From Candidatus Eiseniibacteriota bacterium (GTDB taxonomy: Bacteria > Eisenbacteria > RBG-16-71-46 > JAGVPR01), in NCBI GenBank assembly GCA_020052115.1, contig JAGVPR010000232.1, positions 1 through 19,029 of the forward strand: a stretch of 19,029 bases of DNA, read 5' to 3'. The notes under the pieces are model-generated. The model did not search any database. It saw only the letters and a program-made list of their open reading frames with translations, and was not told where the DNA came from. Below are positions 7,384 through 13,748 of this stretch, one piece after another (position 1 is the first letter of the stretch; every line of letters begins with the position of its first letter). Both the position numbers and the translations under genes were made by a program.

Positions 7384-7761
7384 ATGCCACTGCTGGAAAT
7401 CGAAATCGTGGGCGCTGTCGAAGCGAGCGCGGGAGAGACCCTGGCTCAACGCCTGGCCGACGCGACCGGCAGGGTGCTCGGTTCCCCGCCGCAGGCGACG
7501 TGGGTTCGTGTGAGGACCCTGCGGCCCGAGGAATACGCTGAGAACGAGGGGGGTCCGGCCGGCGTGATGCCCGTCTTCGTGAAAGTCACGAAGCGATCCA
7601 CTCCGCCCGGTGATACCTTGCAGACGGAGGTTCGGCAGCTCACAGAGGCGATTGCGAAGATCTGCGGTCGTCCGCGGGAAAACGTGCACGTCGCCTACGA
7701 GCCGGCGGCGGCGGGCCGGCAGGCCTTCGGCGGCACGCTGGTCGAAGGCCCGGGAGGTTAG
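7384..7761 (+). CDS. Tautomerase-superfamily protein
   Basis: The 125-residue protein begins Met-Pro, and the Pro would become the N-terminal catalytic base after methionine removal, as in the 4-oxalocrotonate tautomerase superfamily. The length fits the MIF/CHMI size class with two beta-alpha-beta units: residues 1-60 (LLEIEIVG, helix ETLAQRLADATGRVL, strand TWVRVRTL) and 61-125 (MPVFVKVTKR, helix, VHVAYEP). The substrate is unknown. GAGGA lies about 11 bases upstream of the ATG. The next gene starts two bases after the stop, strong evidence of co-transcription with a small membrane protein. Confidence 0.8.
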   Translation: MPLLEIEIVGAVEASAGETLAQRLADATGRVLGSPPQATWVRVRTLRPEEYAENEGGPAGVMPVFVKVTKRSTPPGDTLQTEVRQLTEAIAKICGRPRENVHVAYEPAAAGRQAFGGTLVEGPGG

Positions 7762-7763
7762 AG

Positions 7764-8120
7764 ATGCGACGCTGGAACTACGAACGGCACGAGCAGCCGC
7801 TTCTGAGCCGGTCGCAGTTTCTCGAACGGCTCGCGGTGCACTGGGGCGCAGCACTGGGCTTGGTCCTGCTGGCCCTGGGGGCGGGCATGGTCGGATACCA
7901 CGCCACGGAGCACATGACGTGGATTGATTCCTTCCTGAACGCCTCGCTCATCCTGAGCGGGATGGGGCTTGCCGCCGTCATGCAGACGAGCGCCGGGAAG
8001 CTCTTCGCCGGAATCTACTCGATGTTCTCGGGGGTAGTGTTCCTGGTCGTGGTCGGCGTGATGTTCACTCCCGTCGTGCATCGCATCATGCACTGGTTCC
8101 ACCTCGAATCCGACGACTGA
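7764..8120 (+). CDS. Small membrane protein with channel-like layout
   Basis: The 118-residue protein has a basic N-terminus with aromatic residues, a first membrane helix (about 28-46), a shorter helix (54-65), a GMG segment (66-68), and a long final membrane helix (about 82-104). The pattern W-x-D-S-F-L-N-A-S-L-I-L-S-G-M-G, then S-A-G-K-L-F-A-G-I-Y, resembles the pore loop and inner helix of two-helix ion channels. The TVGYG filter is not conserved. I regard it as a conserved protein of unknown function; a channel-derived origin is inference. GGGAGG lies 6 bases upstream, overlapping the end of the tautomerase gene. A possible promoter for spoVG begins shortly after the stop. Confidence 0.7.
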   Translation: MRRWNYERHEQPLLSRSQFLERLAVHWGAALGLVLLALGAGMVGYHATEHMTWIDSFLNASLILSGMGLAAVMQTSAGKLFAGIYSMFSGVVFLVVVGVMFTPVVHRIMHWFHLESDD

Positions 8121-8129
8121 TCCCCGAAT

Positions 8130-8161
8130 TTGGCGAACCGGCCGCCGGCCTGTGGTATACT
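8130..8161 (+). promoter_or_regulatory. Candidate extended -10 promoter for spoVG
   Basis: TATACT at 8156-8161 is preceded by TGG, giving the extended -10 form TGnTATACT. TTGGCG at 8130-8135 is a possible -35, but the 20-bp spacer is too long, so recognition would rest on the extended -10. GGCCG and CGGCC at 8140-8150 form a small inverted repeat in the spacer that could be an operator. Confidence 0.4.
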
Positions 8162-8481
8162 GCTTCGCGAATCTGTCGTTTCGTTCCTGTGAAGCAGCCG
8201 GACCACCCATGCTCGAATCGTCCGGGAGGTCCCCTTGACGTGCGTCGTCGGCTTGTGCTCGTCGTGGTCCGCGGGACCGGCTCGAAATCGGGTCGTCCCC
8301 GTCCGCCGGTGCTTGCCCTCTCCACGCCCTGGCCTGCCCTTGCTTCCCGCTCGCCTGCCGACCGCCGCAGTCTGCCGTCTCCGCGACCTGGATCTATCGC
8401 CAGTTCTCGACCTCGCCCGGAGCTCCTTCGGGCCCACTGACCGGGAATCGCTCGAACGCCGATCGTTCTGGAGGACCGCCA
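8162..8481 (+). promoter_or_regulatory. Long structured leader upstream of spoVG
   Basis: This is the only gap over 300 bp. If the extended -10 at 8156 is used, spoVG has a leader of about 310-320 nt. It contains two good hairpins. One is at 8273-8299, with an 11-bp stem containing one bulged C, G-T/G-U wobbles and an AAAT loop. The other is at 8416-8432, with a 7-bp stem including one G-T pair and a CTC loop. GGGAGG at 8224-8229 precedes TTG 8235, which opens an 84-codon frame ending at 8489, eight bases inside spoVG. That frame has no family resemblance and is Arg/Pro-rich, so I do not call it a gene, but a coupled leader peptide cannot be excluded. It matches no riboswitch class I recognise. 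Confidence 0.4.
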
Positions 8482-8862
8482 ATGAATGAGCTTCTCACTG
8501 GAATCGCGCCGCCCATTCCGATCACGGACATCAAGATTTTTCTGCAGAGCAACGGGAAGCTGCGGGCCTTCGCGGCCGTCGTCTTGGCAGATTCGTTCAA
8601 GATCAACGGCTTGAAGGTGATCGAAGGCAAGAACGGGATCTTCGTCGCCATGCCCAGCCGGAAATCGCAGGACGGCACGTTCCAGGATATCGCCCATCCC
8701 ATCAACTCCCATGCGCGTGCCTATCTCGAGCGACGGGTGTTGAGGGCCTACTGGAACGAGGCCGGCGAAGAAGGTGCCGGCCCGAGGCCTCTCCTCGCCG
8801 ATGACTCAGCCGGAATCGAGGGGCGCGAAGGTGGAGAATTCACTCAATCGGATATCGAGTAG
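8482..8862 (+). CDS. spoVG: SpoVG-family nucleic-acid-binding regulator
   Basis: The 126-residue protein has the SpoVG core at about 13-90: ITDIKIFL, KLRAFAAVVLADSF, then the signature VIEGKNGIFVAMPSRK (47-61), DGTFQDIAHPIN and the terminal helix. SpoVG homologues bind RNA and DNA and regulate sporulation, division or virulence genes in Firmicutes and spirochaetes; the role here is unknown. The protein carries a 10-residue N-terminal addition and an acidic, Gly-rich tail of about 35 residues beyond the usual core. ATG 8482 is supported by GGAGGA about 7 bases upstream. The long leader suggests post-transcriptional control. The next gene starts 14 bp after its stop. Confidence 0.92.
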   Translation: MNELLTGIAPPIPITDIKIFLQSNGKLRAFAAVVLADSFKINGLKVIEGKNGIFVAMPSRKSQDGTFQDIAHPINSHARAYLERRVLRAYWNEAGEEGAGPRPLLADDSAGIEGREGGEFTQSDIE

Positions 8863-8876
8863 GGACAGGTAGCGCG

Positions 8877-9365
8877 ATGACGGATCGTCCCGAATTCGAG
8901 CCGGCGTTCCTCCGGCATGTGGTCGCCACCCTGGCGTACCGCGGCGGCAAGGTCGTGAGCGGAGTGCCGGGAGATTTCGCGACGCGCCGTTTCGGAGAAA
9001 CGACGCGCACCCCCATCGAGATTCTTGCCCATGTGAACGACCTGCTCGATTGGGCGTTGAGCCTCGTACAAGGTGCGCAGAAATGGCACAGTTCCACGCC
9101 CGGGGAATGGAACGCCGAGGCCTCCAGATTTTTCGCCGGGCTCGGCGCTCTCGACCAGGCGCTCGCTGAAACGAAACTTCTTGGAGCTCCGGCGGAGCGC
9201 CTCTTCCAGGGCCCCTTGGCGGATGCGCACACGCACGTCGGGCAGATCGCCCTCTTGCGGCGAATGGCGGGCTCGCCGATCCGGGGCGAGAATTACTTCG
9301 TCGCGGACATCGCCGTGGGCAACGTCGGACCCGACTTTCCACCCGCGCGCAGGGAGTTCGACTGA
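8877..9365 (+). CDS. DinB-fold-like protein (second of three)
   Basis: The 162-residue helical protein resembles the DinB superfamily in length and helix order. H52 in EILAHVNDLLDWAL fits the first metal ligand. In the last helix, DAHTHVGQIALLRRM aligns H120 with the final ligand, but the position four residues earlier is D116 rather than His, so the metal site would be Asp-substituted. The tail, ENYFVADIAVGNVGPD, seems characteristic of a subgroup. Start ATG 8877 follows GGGACAGG. It lies 14 bp after spoVG, so the two may share a transcript. The substrate is unknown. Assignment to the fold is moderately sure; metal binding is an inference. Confidence 0.68.
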   Translation: MTDRPEFEPAFLRHVVATLAYRGGKVVSGVPGDFATRRFGETTRTPIEILAHVNDLLDWALSLVQGAQKWHSSTPGEWNAEASRFFAGLGALDQALAETKLLGAPAERLFQGPLADAHTHVGQIALLRRMAGSPIRGENYFVADIAVGNVGPDFPPARREFD

Positions 9366-9445
9366 GCTATCCCCTGGCACGAAAGTGGCGTGGCTCGCTC
9401 CCGGAAGCGGATCCTCTTCCCAGGTGAGAGACGAGGAGCATGACC

Positions 9446-9973
9446 ATGGATGAAGACCTCCGCTACCCAATCGGCCGGTTCACGTACGCCGGTCCTCACG
9501 CGCGGCGTGAGCGCGACCGGATGATCGAGGAAATAGCCGCCGCGCCACTGCTCATGAAGGAGGCGGTCTCGGGCCTCTCCGAGAGCCGGATGGACACCCC
9601 CTATCGAACCGGCGGCTGGACGGTCCGGCAACTCGTGCACCACGTGGCGGACAGCCACATGAACAGCTTCGCGCGCTTCAAGCTCGCTCTCACCGAAGAC
9701 GAGCCGACGATCAAACCGTATCACCAGGAGCTCTGGGCCGAATTACCCGACAGCCGCGAGACCTCCGCCGAGATCTCGCTCCATCTTCTCGACGCGCTCC
9801 ACCGGCGATGGGTCACGCTCCTTCGTGCGATGAGCGACGAACAGTTCGCCCGCACCCTCCGGCATCCGGAGCTGGGCGTGATGCCGCTCGACCGCATGCT
9901 TGCCCTCTATGCCTGGCACGGGAAGCACCACACGGCGCACATCGCCGCCCTGCGGCGGCGAAGCCGGTGGTGA
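9446..9973 (+). CDS. YfiT/BstA-type DinB-fold metal protein (third of three)
   Basis: The 175-residue product matches the YfiT/BstA-type putative metal-dependent hydrolases and thiol transferases. Family landmarks are LRYPIGRF at the N-terminus, RTGGWTVRQLVHHVADSHMN, and the C-terminal WHGKHHTAHI. The expected ligands are H66, H158 and H162, the same order as the nickel-binding histidines of Bacillus YfiT. Start choice: GAGGAG at 9433-9438 ends one base before ATG 9440 but seven before ATG 9446, so 9446 is the better start. The methyltransferase begins 11 bases after the stop. The reaction is not known; bacillithiol or another thiol as cofactor would be speculation here. Confidence 0.9.
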   Translation: MDEDLRYPIGRFTYAGPHARRERDRMIEEIAAAPLLMKEAVSGLSESRMDTPYRTGGWTVRQLVHHVADSHMNSFARFKLALTEDEPTIKPYHQELWAELPDSRETSAEISLHLLDALHRRWVTLLRAMSDEQFARTLRHPELGVMPLDRMLALYAWHGKHHTAHIAALRRRSRW

Positions 9974-9983
9974 ACGAGGCCGC

Positions 9984-10730
9984 GTGGTGCGCCGGCCGCT
10001 GGACGAACCCGGGGATACGGTCCTCCATCAGCGCTCGGCGCGCCTCCACCGAGGCTATTATTCCGAGAATCTCGCTGCGGAAAGACTGCAGCGCTGTTAC
10101 GACGTGGCCCCTCCCGCGGCTCGCGAATATCTCGAGGCCGAGGTCGCCTTCGCCGCATCGAGAGTCGGTCGCGACGACGTCGTGCTGGAGCTGGGCTGCG
10201 GCTACGGCCGGGTGATGAAGGAACTCGCGCCCGGCGTGCGCTCTCTCGTCGGAATAGACAACTCGCTCGCAAGTCTCAGGATGGCGAGGCGGAATCCCGC
10301 CCTGGCCGCGACTCATCTCACGGCAATGAACGCTCTCCATCTCGGCTTCCGGAACGAAACCTTCGACGCCGTGATCTGCATTCAGAACGGGATCTCCGCC
10401 TTCGGGGTGGACCGGACAGCCCTGCTCACAGAGGCCGCGCGCGTGACGCGGGCCGGCGGCCTCGTCCTCTTCTCCAGCTACGCGGAGTCGTTCTGGCCGG
10501 AACGACTGGCGTGGTTCGAGGCGCAGGCGACTCATGGCCTCATCGGGGAGATTGATCACGATGCGACCGGCGGCGGCGTCATCGTCTGCAAGGACGGATT
10601 CCGCGCGGCGACTGTGCGCTCGGACGAATTCCGCGACCTCGCCGATCGAATGGGGCTCGTGCCGCGCATTGTGGAGGTCGCGCGCTCGAGCCTGTTCTGC
10701 GAGATGACGATTCCTGAGCGAGCGGCATGA
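9984..10730 (+). CDS. Class I SAM-dependent methyltransferase
   Basis: The 248-residue product has a Rossmann-type methyltransferase core. Motif I is VLELGCGYG (residues 67-75), the acidic end of the second strand is D92 in GIDNS, and motif IV lies around DAVICIQNGISAF (129-141). It continues with a post-motif VTRAGGLVLFSSY. The N-terminal helix YYSENLAAERLQRCYDVAPP binds over the cofactor in related proteins. GTG 9984 or 9987 is the likely start, with CGAGG a few bases upstream; no ATG is available in the right place. The substrate is unknown. Its TGA overlaps the ATG of the next gene (ATGA), indicating translational coupling, and it follows the YfiT-like gene by 10 bp. Confidence 0.85.
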   Translation: MVRRPLDEPGDTVLHQRSARLHRGYYSENLAAERLQRCYDVAPPAAREYLEAEVAFAASRVGRDDVVLELGCGYGRVMKELAPGVRSLVGIDNSLASLRMARRNPALAATHLTAMNALHLGFRNETFDAVICIQNGISAFGVDRTALLTEAARVTRAGGLVLFSSYAESFWPERLAWFEAQATHGLIGEIDHDATGGGVIVCKDGFRAATVRSDEFRDLADRMGLVPRIVEVARSSLFCEMTIPERAA

Positions 10731-11149
10731 CGCCGCTCCGCGACGATTACATCCTCCGCGCGATCGAGAAGGTCGCCGCGATGCTCCGCGCGGCGCTCGG
10801 GCTCAAGCAGTCGTGTGAGTACTCCTCGGCGCTCGAGACGCTGGAACGCGCGGAGGAGTTGCTCCTCGGCGAGCGCGCCGCGGTCATCGCGGCGGTGGAC
10901 GCCGCGACCGCGTCATCGCTGATCGGCGACGCAGAGGCCCTTGCCCTCTACGCGAAGCTCTTCGCTGAAAGAGCCGAGATCCAGCGCCGATCCGGAGATA
11001 CGGACTCCGCGCGCTCGAGCGAGAGCCGGGCGCTGGAACTCGCCCTCGAGGCCGAGCGCCGCGGCCTCGGAGCTGACGATGACCTTCGCACTCTCATCGA
11101 GATCCTTCGACTCCGCGAAGCCGACGGACGCGGAGCGCAGTCATCATGA
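10727..11149 (+). CDS. Helical hypothetical protein, coupled to methyltransferase
   Basis: The 140-residue protein appears fully alpha-helical and acidic. It opens DDYILRAIEKVAAMLRAALGLKQ, followed by TPR-like helical pairs: EYSSALETLERAEELL, EALALYAKLFAERAEIQRRSGD and ARSSESRALELALEAERRG. The opening and overall pattern recall the DUF6483-type proteins, but I am not sure of this family. Start ATG 10727 overlaps the methyltransferase stop by four bases, so co-translation is likely. It could serve as a scaffold or partner, but nothing in the sequence shows a function. Confidence 0.62.
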   Translation: MTPLRDDYILRAIEKVAAMLRAALGLKQSCEYSSALETLERAEELLLGERAAVIAAVDAATASSLIGDAEALALYAKLFAERAEIQRRSGDTDSARSSESRALELALEAERRGLGADDDLRTLIEILRLREADGRGAQSS

Positions 11150-11213
11150 GACCATGAACGAACCTGCCGGGGCGCCGGCATGCCCGGTCGCCCCGGCCGC
11201 AGAGGATGACGCC

Positions 11214-13142
11214 ATGAAAGAGCGCCGCGCCGCCCCTTTCGGCTCCTGGAGTTCGCCCGTCGGCGCCGATCTCGTTGCCGGCGCCTCCATCGGCCTCTCG
11301 CAGATCGTCCTCGACGGCCAGGACGTCTATTGGATCGAATCGCGTCCCCTGGAAGGCGGCCGCAATGTGATCGTCCGCGCGACCTCCGGCGGGGGGATCA
11401 GGGACATCATCCCGCCGCCGTTCAACGCCCGCACGCGGGTGCACGAGTACGGCGGCGGAGCCTACACCGTCCATCGCGGGACGGTGTTCTTCACGAACTT
11501 CACGGACCAACTCCTCTACCGCGTCGCCGCGGGCGCCGCTCCGCGGGCGCTGACCTCTGAGACGCGGTTCCGCCACGCGGACATGATCGTGGATGATGCG
11601 CGCGGCCGGCTCCTCGCGGTGCGCGAAGACCACACGGTCGCGGGACGCGAGGCCGTCAACTCGCTCGCGGCCGTGGACATCGAGGGCGGCGGCGAATCCG
11701 TGCTCGTCTCGGGAAACGACTTCTATTCCTCCCCTCGGATGAACGCCGACGGCTCACGGCTCGCGTGGCTCACCTGGAATCACCCCAACATGCCCTGGGA
11801 TGGGACCGAGCTGTGGATCGCCGAGGTGGCCCGCGACGGTTCGCTCGTTCGGCCCCGGCGGGTCGCGGGCGGACTCGAGGAGTCGATCTTCCAGCCTGAA
11901 TGGTGCCCGGACGGGACGCTGGCGTTCGTCTCCGACAGGACCGGTTGGTGGAACCTCTACCGCCGGCGGGAGGACCGGATCGAGCCGCTCTGGCCGAAGG
12001 AAGCGGAGTTCGGTGCGCCGCAGTGGGTCTTCGGAATGTCGAAGTATGCGTTCCAATCGCCGAGACGGCTGGTCTGCGCTTACACACGTCACGGCGTCTG
12101 GGGAATGGCGCGGCTCGACACTGCCACAGGCCGGGCGGAGGAACTGGACTTGTCCTATACGTCCATCGAATCCGTGAGGACGGTGGCGGAGCGCGTCCTC
12201 TTCGTCGGCGGCTCGCCGGTGGAGCCGGACTCGATCGTCTCGCTCGACCTGACCACGAAGCGCGCGACCGTGCTCCGTTCTTCCCTGTTCGCCTCGCTGG
12301 ATGCGCGTCTCTTCTCACTCCCCCGTCCTGTCGAGTTCCCCACCGAGCAAGGGCGAACCGCGCACGGCCTCTTCTACCCCCCGCAGAGCGCCGAATTCGA
12401 GGGCCCGAGTGGCGAGCGACCGCCGCTCATCGTTTCGATCCACGGCGGACCGACAGCGGCTGCGACGAGCACGCTGCGGCTCGGCGTGCAGTTCTGGACG
12501 AGCCGCGGCTTCGCCGTTCTGGATGTGAACTACGGCGGCAGCACCGGCTACGGGCGTGAATATCGCAAGCGGCTCGAAGGGCTCTGGGGAGTCGTGGACG
12601 TGGACGACTGCGTGAACGGGGCGCTGCACATGGCGCGCGAGGGGGCGGCCGACGAGAAGCGGCTCGTGATCCACGGCGGAAGTGCCGGAGGATACACGAC
12701 GCTCTGTGCGCTCACATTCCGCGACTCATTCAAGGCGGGCGCGAGCTACTTCGGCCTCAGCGACCTGACGATCTTCGCCGGGGACACGCACAAGTTCGAG
12801 TCCCGCTACCTCGAGCGGCTCGTCGGGCCGTATCCCCAGCGGAAGGACCTCTACGAAGAGCGCTCACCGATCCGTTACGTGGATCGGCTCTCCTGCCCCG
12901 TGATCTTCTTCCAGGGGCTCGACGACAAGGTGGTGCCCCCGAATCAGGCGGAGCTGATGGTCGAGGCGCTCAGACGCAAGGGCCTTCCCGTGGCCTACGT
13001 GGCTTTCGAAGGCGAGCAGCACGGCTTCCGCAAAGCCGAGTCGCTGCGGCGGATGTTCGAGGGCGAACTCTACTTCTACTCGCGGGTGTTTGGATTCGCG
13101 CTCTCGGAGCCTGTGGAGCCGGTCGAGATCTGGAACCTCTGA
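11214..13142 (+). CDS. Prolyl-oligopeptidase-family (S9) serine peptidase
   Basis: The 642-residue product has an N-terminal beta-propeller (about residues 20-380, with repeated blades such as SPRMNADGSRLAWLTW and QPEWCPDGTLAFVSDRTG) and a C-terminal alpha/beta hydrolase. The catalytic triad is S490 in HGGSAGGY, D571 in GLDDKVVPP and H603 in EQHGF. SIHGGPT matches the oxyanion-side segment. Such enzymes cleave short peptides, usually as dipeptidyl or acylaminoacyl peptidases. No signal peptide is evident, so a cytoplasmic location is likely. ATG 11214 is preferred, with AGAGGA 7 bases upstream and family similarity starting there; ATG 11154 is an alternative giving 20 more residues. Its stop abuts the stop of the convergent lipoprotein gene. 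Confidence 0.93.
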   Translation: MKERRAAPFGSWSSPVGADLVAGASIGLSQIVLDGQDVYWIESRPLEGGRNVIVRATSGGGIRDIIPPPFNARTRVHEYGGGAYTVHRGTVFFTNFTDQLLYRVAAGAAPRALTSETRFRHADMIVDDARGRLLAVREDHTVAGREAVNSLAAVDIEGGGESVLVSGNDFYSSPRMNADGSRLAWLTWNHPNMPWDGTELWIAEVARDGSLVRPRRVAGGLEESIFQPEWCPDGTLAFVSDRTGWWNLYRRREDRIEPLWPKEAEFGAPQWVFGMSKYAFQSPRRLVCAYTRHGVWGMARLDTATGRAEELDLSYTSIESVRTVAERVLFVGGSPVEPDSIVSLDLTTKRATVLRSSLFASLDARLFSLPRPVEFPTEQGRTAHGLFYPPQSAEFEGPSGERPPLIVSIHGGPTAAATSTLRLGVQFWTSRGFAVLDVNYGGSTGYGREYRKRLEGLWGVVDVDDCVNGALHMAREGAADEKRLVIHGGSAGGYTTLCALTFRDSFKAGASYFGLSDLTIFAGDTHKFESRYLERLVGPYPQRKDLYEERSPIRYVDRLSCPVIFFQGLDDKVVPPNQAELMVEALRRKGLPVAYVAFEGEQHGFRKAESLRRMFEGELYFYSRVFGFALSEPVEPVEIWNL

Positions 13143-13748
13143 TCAGGGCGTGGTGATCGTCTCGGCAAGGACGCGCGCCTTGTGCGCAAGCGTCGCCGCC
13201 GCGCGCACGTCTCCCTTGTCCAGAGCGCTCCGCGCCTCGGTGACGAAGCCGCGCGCTGTCTCGAGCTTCTCACGATCCGCCTCGCGCCCGCCGGAGCGGG
13301 ATGCCGCCGAGGAGAGCATGGACTCCGCCGCCGCAAGATCCCCGAGGCAGGCCGTCCGGAGCTGGCTCTTCTCCGCATCCGACAGCGCCACCGAAACCGA
13401 AAGAGGCTCCTTGCCGGTGGAATCGGGAACGGAGGCCCCCGGCACGGGCGGCGGCGCGCCGCCCGGATGGTCCTTATGCGTCGGGGCCGATCCCTCCCGC
13501 CAATCGGCAGAGTGCTCTGTCACCGGCTCGGTGCCGATCGGAGGCGGCGGACCCGGAGCTACCGTATCGCGCGCGGCCGTGACTGCCGCCAAGGTATCCG
13601 ACGCCGAGTCTATCGGCGAGACAGGATTGCCGGTGTGACGGATCGGCAGCCAGGCGCACCCGGCCGTGGCGCCGACCAACAACACGGCGAAGGCCGCGCG
13701 AAGGGCGCCCCAGGGGCCTCGGGCGAATACGCTGCGTGTGTGGATCAT
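13143..13748 (-). CDS. Predicted lipoprotein, last gene of two-component operon
   Basis: The 201-residue protein has a lipoprotein-like signal: basic start, hydrophobic stretch (about 17-29) and TAGC with C31 as the likely lipidated residue. A low-complexity Pro/Gly/Ser region (40-115) follows, then a helical domain (about 117-198) with regular Ala and charged residues (LETARGFVTEARSALDKGD). That helical part resembles envelope helical-hairpin domains, but I cannot assign a family. Its ATG overlaps the kinase stop by four bases, so it is translated from the same transcript. It may act as an envelope partner or sensor component for the kinase. The stop is directly back-to-back with that of the S9 peptidase. 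Confidence 0.72.
   Translation of the reverse strand: MIHTRSVFARGPWGALRAAFAVLLVGATAGCAWLPIRHTGNPVSPIDSASDTLAAVTAARDTVAPGPPPPIGTEPVTEHSADWREGSAPTHKDHPGGAPPPVPGASVPDSTGKEPLSVSVALSDAEKSQLRTACLGDLAAAESMLSSAASRSGGREADREKLETARGFVTEARSALDKGDVRAAATLAHKARVLAETITTP

Noticed and set aside
8235..8489. 84-codon frame upstream of and overlapping spoVG
   Set aside because: It has a ribosome-binding-like GGGAGG and ends inside spoVG, but the product is Arg/Pro-rich with no recognisable features. Kept only as a possible leader peptide.
9371..9390. TGGCACG before the YfiT-like gene as a sigma-54 site
   Set aside because: No TTGC element at the required distance.
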